From the NCBI GenBank assembly GCA_045599185.1, contig JAZRVO010000030.1, positions 186,001 through 250,000 on the forward strand: a stretch of 64,000 nt of DNA, given 5' to 3'. Position 1 is the stretch's first letter. Every line of letters starts with the position of its first letter. Source of the DNA: UBA1240 sp045599185 (lineage in GTDB: Bacteria; Spirochaetota; Spirochaetia; Treponematales; Treponemataceae). Position numbers and translations under genes: made by a program. Positions 42,661 to 50,964 of this stretch are shown here, in pieces. The notes under the pieces are model-generated. The model was not told the DNA's origin and did not search any database. It saw only the letters and a list, made by a program, of their open reading frames with translations.

Positions 42661-43428
42661 TTACAGCATTCGTACAGGTATGCCGCCTGCATTCAGTTCG
42701 CTTTTAATTGAACCAATAGTGTAATCGCCGCTGTGAACCATGCTTGCAATAAGCGCTGCATCGGCTTTACCGGTGGTTAAAACGTCTGCAAGGTGGTTGG
42801 TTTTTCCGCCGCCGCCGCTTGCAACAACCGGCACGTCAACGCTTTCGGCAATCATTCTGGTTAAATTAAGTTCGTAGCCGTTTCTCGTGCCGTCTGCATC
42901 CATGGAATTAAGCACGATTTCGCCTGCGCCAAGCTTTACGGCCTTAATTGCCCATTCCCTTGCATCGTATTCCGTTGCCACGCGGCCGCCGTTAATATAC
43001 ACGCGGTAACCGCTTGGGCAGGTTGGGTCTGCCTTTGCATCCATTCCCAAAACAATGCACTGGTTGCCAAAAACCCTTGCACCCTGAGTAATAAGGTCTG
43101 GGTTTTTAACGGCCTGAGAATTAAGGCTGATTTTTTCTGCACCGGCAAGAATTGTAGAACGAATGTCGTCAAGCGTACCGATGCCGCCGCCAACGCAAAA
43201 CGGAATGAAAACCTGGCTTGCAACATTCTTAATCAGTTCAAGAATAGGTCCGCGGCCGCGGGCACTGGCAATAATGTCGTAAAAAACCAGTTCGTCAACG
43301 CCCTGCCGGTAATATTCGGCAGCCATTTCTACCGGGTCGCCAATGTCAACATTGTTTAAAAACTTTACGCCTTTTGTGGTTCTGCCGTCTTTAACGTCCA
43401 AACAGACAATAATGCGTTTTTTTAACAT
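42661..43428 (-). CDS. hisF: Imidazole glycerol phosphate synthase, cyclase subunit
   Basis: (beta/alpha)8 barrel that, with ammonia from HisH, forms imidazole glycerol phosphate and AICAR. 255 residues. Catalytic Asp11 in VCLDVKDGRTTKG, phosphate loops FCVGGGIGTLDDI and VVASGGGGKTNHL, and the second catalytic Asp in VLGMDAKADP. Its start overlaps the hisH stop by 7 bases. HisH/HisF pairs can also serve surface-sugar amidation in some bacteria; conserved catalytic residues and the presence of hisC favour histidine synthesis, though the other his genes are not in this window. Confidence 0.94.
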   Translation of the reverse strand: MLKKRIIVCLDVKDGRTTKGVKFLNNVDIGDPVEMAAEYYRQGVDELVFYDIIASARGRGPILELIKNVASQVFIPFCVGGGIGTLDDIRSTILAGAEKISLNSQAVKNPDLITQGARVFGNQCIVLGMDAKADPTCPSGYRVYINGGRVATEYDAREWAIKAVKLGAGEIVLNSMDADGTRNGYELNLTRMIAESVDVPVVASGGGGKTNHLADVLTTGKADAALIASMVHSGDYTIGSIKSELNAGGIPVRML

Positions 43429-44063
43429 AAGTCACCTTCTTTAAGGGTGCAGAAGTTCTGCAAAAGCTGCAAACCGGCCTTGCCCGATTTTTCAGGATGA
43501 AACTGGCAAGCCCAGATGTTTTTGCTGTGAATTACAGCCGGAACTTTTACGCCGTAATCGGCAGTTGCCAGAACATTTTCTTCGTTTTGCGGACAGATGA
43601 CGTAAGAATGCACAAAATAGAAGGAACTTTCGGCACTTACGCTGCCAAAAAACGGCGAATCTTTTCTGTTCAAATCATTCCAGCCCATGTGTGGAATTTT
43701 GTAGCCGGTTTTTTCAACGTTCTGTTCGGCAAAAAGTTTTTCAAAATGGCGGATTTTGCCCGGCAAAAGGCCAAGGCACTGGGTATCGCCTTCTTCGCTA
43801 AAATCAAAAATAATCTGGCTGCCCAGGCAGATGCCTAAAAGCGGCGTGTTTGCAGCCACTTTTTCTTTTATAAAAGAATCAAAACCGCTCTGCCTAAGCT
43901 GGTTCATGGCATAATTTGCGTCTCCAACACCCGGAAAAATAAGGCGCGAAGCGTTCTGCAAATCTTCAGGATTTTTGGAAATTAAGTAGGGAATTTTCAG
44001 GCTTTCCAGAGCCATTTCAACGCTGCGAATGTTGCCCGCGTTGTAATCAATGATTCCAATCAT
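43422..44063 (-). CDS. hisH: Imidazole glycerol phosphate synthase, glutamine amidotransferase subunit
   Basis: Class I amidotransferase that feeds ammonia to HisF. 213 residues. Starts IGIIDYNAGNIRSVEMAL; nucleophile Cys in GICLGSQIIFDFSEEGD; HisH-specific KIPHMGWNDL; and the catalytic His/Glu in CQFHPEKSGKAGLQLL. Overlaps hisF. The short gap to the divergent small-protein gene must hold promoters for both, but no clear boxes are seen. Confidence 0.94.
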   Translation of the reverse strand: MIGIIDYNAGNIRSVEMALESLKIPYLISKNPEDLQNASRLIFPGVGDANYAMNQLRQSGFDSFIKEKVAANTPLLGICLGSQIIFDFSEEGDTQCLGLLPGKIRHFEKLFAEQNVEKTGYKIPHMGWNDLNRKDSPFFGSVSAESSFYFVHSYVICPQNEENVLATADYGVKVPAVIHSKNIWACQFHPEKSGKAGLQLLQNFCTLKEGDLC

Positions 44064-44107
44064 AGTAAGTCCGTCAAGAAAAGTGTGTATTTGCCGATAA
44101 TTATGAT

Positions 44108-44326
44108 ATGAATTTTAATGAAGTGCAAGCCGTGACAATTGGCGTTTTAACTGATTTTAGGGTAATTATCTGTGCCATCTGCGTATTCGTATATCTGTCA
44201 ATGGTTTGCAGCATCTGCAATTACCGCAAAAAGCCGCGCAAGGCAAAAGTGCAAAAAGCCCGGGTTGTAACTACCACCAAAAAAGAACCTGAAGAAAGCG
44301 AAGAAGAAGACGAAGAAGAAGAATGA
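44108..44326 (+). CDS. Small membrane protein, unknown
   Basis: 72 residues: a short N-terminus, one transmembrane helix (FRVIICAICVFVYLSMVCSIC, about 17-37), a basic stretch (NYRKKPRKAKVQKARVV) and an extremely acidic C-terminal tail of Glu and Asp. The positive stretch after the helix predicts the tail to be cytoplasmic. No family is recognised. The codon pattern and divergent placement from hisH suggest a real gene, but no strong ribosome site is present. Confidence 0.6.
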   Translation: MNFNEVQAVTIGVLTDFRVIICAICVFVYLSMVCSICNYRKKPRKAKVQKARVVTTTKKEPEESEEEDEEEE

Positions 44327-44455
44327 TTCCGGTTGTCTGGTTTTTATGGTTAAGGTATTTGGTAAAAAGCCTTCCTATATAAAAGCCGGTTAATTTTAAA
44401 TTGTTTTCTGAAAAATTACAGTTTTCGGAAATTCCCTGATGCGCAATTAAAAAAA

Positions 44456-45181
44456 ATGAAAGTTATTGAAAGATTAAAGCAGAACACAAAGGACGTTCTG
44501 CTGATGCAGACAATTTTTGTATGCTTCGTGCTGGCAATATGCCATACCGTTCAGTTTGTGCGCAGCGGCTTTGTACCGCAGGCCGGCATACGCGCAGGCC
44601 TTATGCTTTGCTATGTTTTTACTGCGCCTTTTGCAGGCCGCAAGTGCTGGTCGCCCCTTCTGTTCATTTACGGCCTTGCAATTTTATATTCCAACCGCTA
44701 TTACAATTACACTTCGTTCTGCCTGCTGATTCTGGCCGTAAACGTGCGCCCAAAGCGCCGCCTGCCCTATTTAATCATTTATTTTTTTGCTGTTCTTGTG
44801 TGCCTTATTGCTTACAAGGATACCTTTAATCACGCCATAATTCACTTTTTTGGCTGCTACCTGTTTTATTTTGCCAACCAGCAGTTTATAAAAATCAGCT
44901 GCCGCTACAAAAAGCGCTGTGCAATGCTGAAAATTGAAAACCGCAGGCTTGCCGCACAGCTGGAAGAAATGCAGGACAAAAACCGGAAGCTGGATCTTAC
45001 TTCCGACGAAACCCTGATTATTTCCCAGCTTGCAGCCGGTGCGGAAGTAAAGGAGATTGATGAATTCAGCGAAAACACCATTTATAAAAAGCTTAGCAAT
45101 GCCCGTGTGCGCAACAACTGCGTAAACAACGGAGACCTTGTAAGCCGCTACAAATTGCAGCTGGAACGGGAAAAGGAATAG
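44456..45181 (+). CDS. Membrane-tethered LuxR/NarL-like HTH regulator
   Basis: 241 residues. Residues about 15-160 contain five or six hydrophobic helices (TIFVCFVLAICHTVQFV, YVFTAPFAG, PLLFIYGLAIL, FCLLILAVNV, LIIYFFAVLVCLIAY, IIHFFGCYLFYF). A coiled coil (about 165-195, MLKIENRRLAAQLEEMQDK) links to a C-terminal segment ETLIISQLAAGAEVKEID / EFSENTIYKKLSNARVRN that fits a LuxR/NarL helix-turn-helix, with NTIYKKLSN as recognition helix. This would be a DNA-binding domain anchored in the inner membrane. No known family name is assigned. It could sense an envelope signal directly. Confidence 0.6.
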   Translation: MKVIERLKQNTKDVLLMQTIFVCFVLAICHTVQFVRSGFVPQAGIRAGLMLCYVFTAPFAGRKCWSPLLFIYGLAILYSNRYYNYTSFCLLILAVNVRPKRRLPYLIIYFFAVLVCLIAYKDTFNHAIIHFFGCYLFYFANQQFIKISCRYKKRCAMLKIENRRLAAQLEEMQDKNRKLDLTSDETLIISQLAAGAEVKEIDEFSENTIYKKLSNARVRNNCVNNGDLVSRYKLQLEREKE

Positions 45182-45325
45182 AAAATTACTGATTTTTTAC
45201 TATTTCAGTCTGTTTACGGCTTTGCGGTGCTTAAAAAGTGCCTTGGGGTGTTTGCGGTCAACACGTACAGACGAAAGTAGTTTTTACAAGGCACTATTTC
45301 AGGCGTTTGGGGTTACCATTCGCTT

Positions 45326-45586
45326 ATGAAAAAGACCAGAAACGTGGAAATGACCACAGCCTATTTGAAAGGCGCAAACCGGATTGAGCGGATTAGACTT
45401 CTTACGACTTCTAATTTAACCACGCGCGAAGCAAGAATGCTTGTTCTGCGTTACGTTGACGGCAAAACCCTTAAAGAAAGTGCTGCCGCAATGGGTATGG
45501 AATATGAAGCGTTTTGCAAGGCCCAGCGACGGGCTTTGGACAGGCTTTATATGTATCTGTTTATTTTAAGTCCGGGCAGCTACTGA
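45326..45586 (+). CDS. Small helix-turn-helix protein (sigma region 4-like)
   Basis: 86 residues. IERIRLLTTSNLTTREARMLVLRYVDGKTLKESAAAMGMEYEAFCKAQRRALDRL resembles the region 4 HTH of sigma factors and phage late regulators (TxREARMLVLRYVDG-K-TLKESAAAMG). It has no other domain. It may be a solitary DNA-binding regulator or a prophage remnant. A strong terminator separates it from the convergent small genes. Confidence 0.55.
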   Translation: MKKTRNVEMTTAYLKGANRIERIRLLTTSNLTTREARMLVLRYVDGKTLKESAAAMGMEYEAFCKAQRRALDRLYMYLFILSPGSY

Positions 45587-45606
45587 CTGACGGCAGAAGA
45601 GCTTTT

Positions 45607-45668
45607 AACCGCGGGGTTTGCAGTTCTGTGTTTTTGCGGAACTGTAAACCCCGCGGTTGTTTTTTTAG
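45607..45668. terminator. Very strong bidirectional terminator
   Basis: 20-bp stem with one G-U pair (AACCGCGGGGTTTGCAGTTC at 45607-45626, partner 45639-45658) plus T-run, between convergent small genes. Confidence 0.95.
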
Positions 45669-45751
45669 TTCAGCCTGCCTTTTAGTTCGTATATTTCTGA
45701 AGGCGTGCAGATTCGTTCTATTTCTGCCCAGCAAATTTCTCCGTAATGCAT
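45665..45751 (-). CDS. Possible 28-residue peptide
   Basis: Short frame MHYGEICWAEIERICTPSEI and onward, ending GRLN. GAGG lies 8 bases before the ATG, and it starts 16 bases after the preceding gene on the same strand, right before a strong terminator. The same frame is open upstream, but only as a shadow. Size and position suggest a translated small peptide; no homolog can be named. Confidence 0.35.
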   Translation of the reverse strand: MHYGEICWAEIERICTPSEIYELKGRLN

Positions 45752-45767
45752 TTTTTTTACCTCGCTT

Positions 45768-46100
45768 TCAGTTTGCTGCAAGTTCAACGTTACGGCTTTT
45801 GTGCCGTGAATACCCCCGGCGCGGATAGCGGCGTTTTTCTTCGGCAATTTGTCGAAGAAGGGTGATGTCGCGGGTAAAAATTGCGGTTTTTATCTGGGCG
45901 CGCCGTCTGTTAATCAGGTCCCAGCGGTGAGATTTAATAAAATTGATAACCTGCTGGTTGCTGATGTTTTTGCACACAAGCAGCAAATGCACTGCTGAAA
46001 AAAATGGCAGTGCCACTGTGTACTGATGCCAGCCGTTCTGTTTTTCAAGGCTTACAAGCCAGTGGTTAAAACTCTGTCTGTTAATTTGAACATTCGCCAT
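45768..46100 (-). CDS. Hypothetical protein, basic C-terminus
   Basis: 110 residues from the ATG at 46100, which has AGGAG 7 bases upstream; an ATG 11 codons farther up lacks a site. The N-terminal 75 residues are mixed hydrophobic and polar (QINRQSFNHWLVSLEKQN, ALPFFSAVHLLLVCKNISNQQVINFIKSH). The C-terminus is strongly basic (EEKRRYPRRGYSRHKSRN), which could bind nucleic acid. No family recognised. It precedes the 28-residue frame and is convergent with the sigma-4-like gene; this small group looks like accessory DNA beside the glycan locus. Confidence 0.5.
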   Translation of the reverse strand: MANVQINRQSFNHWLVSLEKQNGWHQYTVALPFFSAVHLLLVCKNISNQQVINFIKSHRWDLINRRRAQIKTAIFTRDITLLRQIAEEKRRYPRRGYSRHKSRNVELAAN

Positions 46101-46402
46101 TCTGTTACTCCTTAATTTGCGCTTGACATCCATAGGCGCATTCGCGTTGTTTTGTTTACAGTGGCAGAATAATCCGGGTAATGTATCAAATAGCGATACC
46201 TGAAAATTTTTTTTATGTGTTTTTTGGTGTTTTTCGGTTTGCTAGAATTGTTTGCACGGTATGAGTGATATGCGCGGGCTGTGCGGACGGCGTTTGATTG
46301 GGTTTTTATGGGCTTAAAAGTTTTCCTTAAAAACTTATTCTTTTAAATGGCTTAATGTTATATAATTTATCAACCTAAAAATTACTGAAAGGTATTTTCT
46401 AC
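46101..46402 (+). promoter_or_regulatory. Upstream region of the glycan operon
   Basis: No gene. TATAAT at 46361-46366 lies 36 bases upstream of the rfbF ATG and is a likely -10 box; the -35 region (TTCTTT at 17-base spacing) is weak, so an activator or extended element may be involved. The region is A+T-rich from 46320. Confidence 0.45.
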
Positions 46403-47200
46403 ATGAAAACATTGATTTTAGCAGGTGGAATGGGAACCCGGCTGGGCGAAGAAACTAAGCTTATTCCAAAACCGATGGTAGAAATCGGCGGTTACCCCAT
46501 TCTTTGGCATATTATGAAAATTTACAGCTATTACGGTTATAACGACTTTGTAATTCTTACAGGCTACAAAGGGCACGTAATAAAAGATTATTTCCTTAAC
46601 TACTACAACCGCTATAGCGATATGACAATTGATCTTGCTAACAATGATGTGCAGATTCATAAAATGCGCGGCGAATCATGGAAGGTTACCATGCTTTATA
46701 CGGGACCGGACACTCTTACTGCCGGGCGCATTTACCGCGCAAAAGATTATATCGGCAGCGAACCTTTTATGCTCACCTATGGCGACGGCTTAAGCGATGT
46801 TAACATAGAAAAACTTGTTGATTCTCATGCAAAAACCGGAAAACTGGTAACTCTTACAGCGGTTCAGCCGGAAGGCCGTTTCGGCGCACTGGACATTCAG
46901 CCCGATGGTTCAATTACCCAGTTTCAGGAAAAACCTGCTGATGCGTGGATAAACGGTGGTTTTTTTGTTTGTGAAAATGAAGCATTGAATTATATTGAAC
47001 CTTCCACCGCGGATAAAATGATGTGGGAACGTGCGCCGCTGCAAAATCTTGCAAAAGACGGTCAGCTTCATGCTTACAAGCATTCCGGATTCTGGCACCC
47101 GATGGATATGCTTAAAGACAAGGAAGATTTGAACAAACTTTGGGCTACTGAAAAGGCGCCTTGGGATGTCTGGAAGCATTTTGAAACAAGGGGCTATTAA
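46403..47200 (+). CDS. rfbF: Glucose-1-phosphate cytidylyltransferase
   Basis: First step of CDP-deoxyhexose synthesis: glucose-1-phosphate plus CTP to CDP-glucose. 265 residues. Nucleotidyltransferase signature LILAGGMGTRLGEETKLIPKPMVEIGG at the N-terminus, then WHIMKIYSYYGYNDFVILTGYKG, YGDGLSDVNI (metal Asp), VQPEGRFGALDI, and the ending FWHPMDMLKDKEDLNKLW. This is the RfbF/AscA pattern, not RmlA. First gene of a run transcribed to 55.66 kb with 1-21 base spacings or overlaps. Confidence 0.95.
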   Translation: MKTLILAGGMGTRLGEETKLIPKPMVEIGGYPILWHIMKIYSYYGYNDFVILTGYKGHVIKDYFLNYYNRYSDMTIDLANNDVQIHKMRGESWKVTMLYTGPDTLTAGRIYRAKDYIGSEPFMLTYGDGLSDVNIEKLVDSHAKTGKLVTLTAVQPEGRFGALDIQPDGSITQFQEKPADAWINGGFFVCENEALNYIEPSTADKMMWERAPLQNLAKDGQLHAYKHSGFWHPMDMLKDKEDLNKLWATEKAPWDVWKHFETRGY

Positions 47201-47201
47201 A

Positions 47202-48257
47202 ATGGATTTGAGTTTTTATAAAGGAAAGAAAGTTTTTTTAACAGGACATACCGGTTTTAAGGGCACATGGCTTTCCCGTATTCTGATTCTTTCCGGGGCA
47301 GAAGTTACAGGCTATTCACTTGAGCCGCCGACAAACCCAAGTATTTTTGAATCTACAAAAACAGCTGACCGGATGAAATCAATTATTGGCGATATCCGTG
47401 ACGGTGCAAAGCTAAAAGAAGCAGTGCAAAATGCAAGCCCGGATATAGTTCTTCACCTTGCCGCCCAGCCGATTGTAAGAACAAGCTACAAAGATCCGGC
47501 TGGAACTTACGAGACCAACGTAATGGGAACCGTTAATATCCTTGAATCCGTGCGTGCAACGCCTTCCGTAAAATCGTTTGTAAACATTACTACAGATAAA
47601 GTTTACAAAAACAGGGAATGGTTCTGGGGTTATCGCGAAGACGAAGAACTTTGCGGATACGATCCGTATTCAAATTCCAAGTCATGTTCGGAACTTGTTA
47701 CGTACAGCTATAAAAACTCCTTCTTTAATGAAGAAAATTCGCCAGCAATCAGTACGGCACGCAGCGGCAATGTTATTGGTGGTGGAGACTATGCTACAGA
47801 CCGCATCATTCCGGATTGTATTCGTGCAACAGAAGATGGGAAGGAAATCATTTTAAGGAATCCTAATTCAACACGCCCTTATCAGCATGTTCTGGAATGT
47901 CTTCGCGGTTATCTTACACTTGCACAAAAGCAGTATGAAGATAAATCTTATGCTGGTAACTATAACTTTGGTCCTGATGATGAATCTTGTGTTACTACTG
48001 GTGAGCTTGCAACATTGTTCTGTGAATCATGGGGTAAGGGTGCCGGCTGGAAGAATGTTAGTGAAGCTAATGCTCCTCATGAAGCAAACTTCTTGAAGTT
48101 GCAGTGTGAAAAATCTAAGAATGTGCTTGGCTGGTATCCACAGTGGGGAATCAAGCAGGCTATTGAAAAGATTGTTGAATGGGAAAAGGCTGTTCAGGCT
48201 GGTACTGCTGCAGCTAATATTACAGATAAACAGATTAAGGAATATTTTGGAGTGTAA
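47202..48257 (+). CDS. rfbG: CDP-glucose 4,6-dehydratase
   Basis: Makes CDP-4-keto-6-deoxyglucose. 351 residues. The NAD-binding GHTGFKGTW near residue 14 is the RfbG form of GxxGxxG. SDR catalytic residues are the Thr-Thr-Asp in NITTDKVYKNREW and YxxxK in YDPYSNSKSCSE, and RSGNVIGGGDYATDRIIPDC follows. The ATG at 47202 is just 1 base after the rfbF stop; a longer frame begins inside rfbF and is not used. Codon choice shifts to T-ending codons in its last third (from about 47.93 kb), hinting at a mosaic gene. Confidence 0.95.
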   Translation: MDLSFYKGKKVFLTGHTGFKGTWLSRILILSGAEVTGYSLEPPTNPSIFESTKTADRMKSIIGDIRDGAKLKEAVQNASPDIVLHLAAQPIVRTSYKDPAGTYETNVMGTVNILESVRATPSVKSFVNITTDKVYKNREWFWGYREDEELCGYDPYSNSKSCSELVTYSYKNSFFNEENSPAISTARSGNVIGGGDYATDRIIPDCIRATEDGKEIILRNPNSTRPYQHVLECLRGYLTLAQKQYEDKSYAGNYNFGPDDESCVTTGELATLFCESWGKGAGWKNVSEANAPHEANFLKLQCEKSKNVLGWYPQWGIKQAIEKIVEWEKAVQAGTAAANITDKQIKEYFGV

Positions 48258-48259
48258 TT

Positions 48260-49606
48260 ATGTTTGAAGGAAAAACAAAAGAAGACGCTAATAAAGAAAT
48301 CTTGGACAGTGTAAAGGAATATTATAAGGCATTCATGGTTAAACCTGAATATAAGGATGGAGACCGTATTTCTTATGCCAGTCGTGTATTCGATGAAAAG
48401 GAAATGATGAATCTTGCTGATTCTATGCTTGAATTCTGGCTGACTTCAGGTCGCTATACAGATCAGTTTGAAAAACAGCTTGGTGAATATCTAAGTGATT
48501 CGGAGAATCACCGTACTCCATTTGTTTCTTTGGTAAACTCAGGATCTTCTGCTAACCTCTGTGCCTTCATGGCTTTGACATCACCTTTATTGAAGGACCG
48601 TCAGGTAAAACGCGGAGATGAAGTAATTACAGTTGCTTGCGGTTTCCCTACAACAGTAACGCCAGTCCTGCAGTATGGTGCCGTTCCTGTTTTTGTAGAT
48701 GTTACGATTCCGCAGTACAATATTGACGTAACCCAGCTTGAAGCAGCCTTAAGCCCAAAAACAAAGGCCGTTATGATTGCACATACGCTTGGCAACCCGT
48801 TCAATTTGAAGGCTGTAAAAGAATTCTGTACAAAGCACAACCTGTGGCTAGTTGAAGACAACTGCGATGCACTCGGTTCGGAATATACGCTTGACGGAAA
48901 AAAATACAAGACTGGTACAATCGGTGATATCGGTACATCAAGCTTCTATCCTCCACATCATATGACAATGGGTGAGGGCGGTGCAGTTTATACCAGTAAT
49001 CCGCTTCTGCATAAAATCATTCGTTCTTTCCGCGACTGGGGGCGCGACTGCATCTGTCCAAGCGGAAAAGACGGTGTCTGCGGTCATCGCTTTGACCGCC
49101 AGTTTGGAACCCTTCCCCTTGGATACGACCACAAATACACATACAGTCACTTCGGCTATAACCTTAAGGCAACTGACTTGCAGGCGGCAATCGGCTGCGC
49201 CCAGCTTGAAAAATTTCCTTCTTTTGTTGAAAAGCGCAAGGAAAACTTTAACCGCCTGAGGGCAGGACTGGAAAGCGTTCAGGATAAATTGATTCTGCCG
49301 GAACCGGTGGAAAACGGCGACCCAAGCTGGTTCGGTTTCCTTATAACATGCAGGGAAGGCACAGACAGGACAGAACTGGTTAAGAAAATTGAAGATGCAA
49401 ACATTCAGACCCGTGCGCTGTTTGCTGGAAACCTTACCCGCCATCCGTGCTTTGACCAGATTCGCGGAACAGACGCATACCGTGTAATTGGCGATTTGAA
49501 AGTAACAGACCGGATTATGAAAGATACATTCTGGATTGGCGTTTACCCGGGAATGACCGACGCCATGATTGACAGAATGGCTAAGGTTATAAAGGAAAGT
49601 TTATGA
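48260..49606 (+). CDS. rfbH: CDP-6-deoxy-4-keto-hexose 3-dehydratase (RfbH/E1 type)
   Basis: PMP- and [2Fe-2S]-dependent 3-dehydratase that starts removal of the 3-hydroxyl, leading to 3,6-dideoxyhexoses such as abequose, paratose, tyvelose or ascarylose. 448 residues. Aminotransferase fold, but the PLP Lys is replaced by His in SFYPPHHMTMGEGGA, the mark of the E1 enzymes. Cluster-type cysteines appear in DWGRDCICPSGKDGVCGHRF. NSGSSANLCA is the phosphate loop. Overlaps the next gene by 4 bases (ATGA). The flavoprotein partner (E3) is not in the window. Confidence 0.94.
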   Translation: MFEGKTKEDANKEILDSVKEYYKAFMVKPEYKDGDRISYASRVFDEKEMMNLADSMLEFWLTSGRYTDQFEKQLGEYLSDSENHRTPFVSLVNSGSSANLCAFMALTSPLLKDRQVKRGDEVITVACGFPTTVTPVLQYGAVPVFVDVTIPQYNIDVTQLEAALSPKTKAVMIAHTLGNPFNLKAVKEFCTKHNLWLVEDNCDALGSEYTLDGKKYKTGTIGDIGTSSFYPPHHMTMGEGGAVYTSNPLLHKIIRSFRDWGRDCICPSGKDGVCGHRFDRQFGTLPLGYDHKYTYSHFGYNLKATDLQAAIGCAQLEKFPSFVEKRKENFNRLRAGLESVQDKLILPEPVENGDPSWFGFLITCREGTDRTELVKKIEDANIQTRALFAGNLTRHPCFDQIRGTDAYRVIGDLKVTDRIMKDTFWIGVYPGMTDAMIDRMAKVIKESL

Positions 49607-50964
49607 AGAAAGTTATAACATACGGCTCTTTTGATCTTTTTCATCAGGGCCATTACAACCTTTTGAAACGAGCCAAAGATTTGGGCGATTACCTTATAGT
49701 TGGCGTAACTACAGAACAATATGACGAAACCCGAGGAAAACTTAATATAGTCGATTCTCTTTCGGAACGGATAGAAAACGTAAGGAAAAGCGGTTTTGCC
49801 GATGAAATTATTGTAGAAGATCATTTGGGGCAAAAAGTTGAAGATATTCAGAAATACAAAGCAGATATCTTTACAGTAGGTTCTGACTGGGAAGGCAAGT
49901 TTGAATACCTTAGGGATTATTGTGACGTTGTATATTTGCCAAGAACACAAAACATCAGTTCTACCGAACTTCGCCAGAGTCGGAATTCTATTATAAAACT
50001 GGGAATAATAGGAACAGGAAGGATTGCAACACGTTTTGCAAGGGAAGCTCATTATGTAAGCGGCGTTACGATTACAAGCATTTACAATCCGCATATAGAA
50101 AGTGCAGAAAACTTTGCAAGGCAATTTTCAATTCTTTCGTTTACAAATGATATAGAAAAATTCTTTAGTGAAGTAGATGCAGTATACATAGCGAGCCCTC
50201 ATGGAACTCACTACGAGTATGCAAAAGCAGCCTTAGAACATGAAAAGCATGTACTAAGTGAAAAACCTGTTGTGTTTTTTAAAGAAAAAGCCATAGAACT
50301 GTATGATCTTGCCAGATCAAAAAAACGCGTTCTTATGGAAGCCTTAAAAACTGCATACTGCCCGGGCTTTAACCAGCTGTTAGGCGTTGCAAGAAGCGGT
50401 GCGATTGGTGCTATTCGCGATGTTGAAGCAACCTTTACCAGACTTATTCCAGATGGCGGCAGAGAAAAAGATGATGAGATTTACGGCGGAAGCTTTACCG
50501 AATACGGAACTTATACACTTTTGCCAATCATAAAATTAATGGGAAAAGACTTTGAAGACGTTCAGTTTTCAAGCATTCTGGCTGATAACGGCATTGATTT
50601 GTATACAAAAGCTTATTTTAAATACGAAAAGGGAATGGCACTTGCAAAAACCGGAATAGGCATAAAGTCAGAAGGTCAGCTTTTAATTTCCGGTACAAAT
50701 GGATATATTCTGGCACCTTCACCCTGGTGGCTCACAAAAGAATTTGAAGTGCGTTATGAAGATTCTTCAAAAGTAGATAAATATACCACAACCTTTTTAG
50801 GACAGGGGTTAAGATATGAGCTTAGCGATTTTATCTATTCAATAAACGGCTACGAAGGCAGAGATTACAAACTTACCGCAGGTGAATCAATTGCAATGGC
50901 AGATGTAATGGAACGTTTTATGAGCCACCGTGAAAAATTTATGGCAAAGTATGGTAAAAAATAA
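49603..50964 (+). CDS. Fusion: TagD-like cytidylyltransferase + Gfo/Idh/MocA oxidoreductase
   Basis: 453 residues in two domains. Residues 1-130 are a glycerol-3-phosphate cytidylyltransferase-like domain: TYGSFDLFHQGHYNLLKRAK (HxGH is here HQGH), VGVTTEQYDETRGK, TVGSDWEGKF and the ISSTELRQ ending. Residues about 132-453 are a Gfo/Idh/MocA oxidoreductase: KLGIIGTGRIATRFAREA for NAD(P) binding, VYIASPHGTHYEYAKAALEHEKHVLSEKPV with the family EKP motif, then FTEYGTYTLLPIIKLMG. One polypeptide could make CDP-glycerol (or CDP-ribitol or a similar activated polyol) and oxidise or reduce a polyol or sugar, as two-domain ribitol enzymes do. The exact substrate is unknown. Confidence 0.88.
   Translation: MKKVITYGSFDLFHQGHYNLLKRAKDLGDYLIVGVTTEQYDETRGKLNIVDSLSERIENVRKSGFADEIIVEDHLGQKVEDIQKYKADIFTVGSDWEGKFEYLRDYCDVVYLPRTQNISSTELRQSRNSIIKLGIIGTGRIATRFAREAHYVSGVTITSIYNPHIESAENFARQFSILSFTNDIEKFFSEVDAVYIASPHGTHYEYAKAALEHEKHVLSEKPVVFFKEKAIELYDLARSKKRVLMEALKTAYCPGFNQLLGVARSGAIGAIRDVEATFTRLIPDGGREKDDEIYGGSFTEYGTYTLLPIIKLMGKDFEDVQFSSILADNGIDLYTKAYFKYEKGMALAKTGIGIKSEGQLLISGTNGYILAPSPWWLTKEFEVRYEDSSKVDKYTTTFLGQGLRYELSDFIYSINGYEGRDYKLTAGESIAMADVMERFMSHREKFMAKYGKK

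Noticed and set aside
42661..44063. HisH/HisF pair as a surface-sugar amidation system
   Set aside because: Catalytic residues and lengths are those of histidine enzymes and no amidotransferase-linked sugar genes are adjacent; hisC is in the same region.
45326..46100. Prophage
   Set aside because: Only small unknown proteins and one HTH; no integrase, capsid, terminase or attachment repeats.
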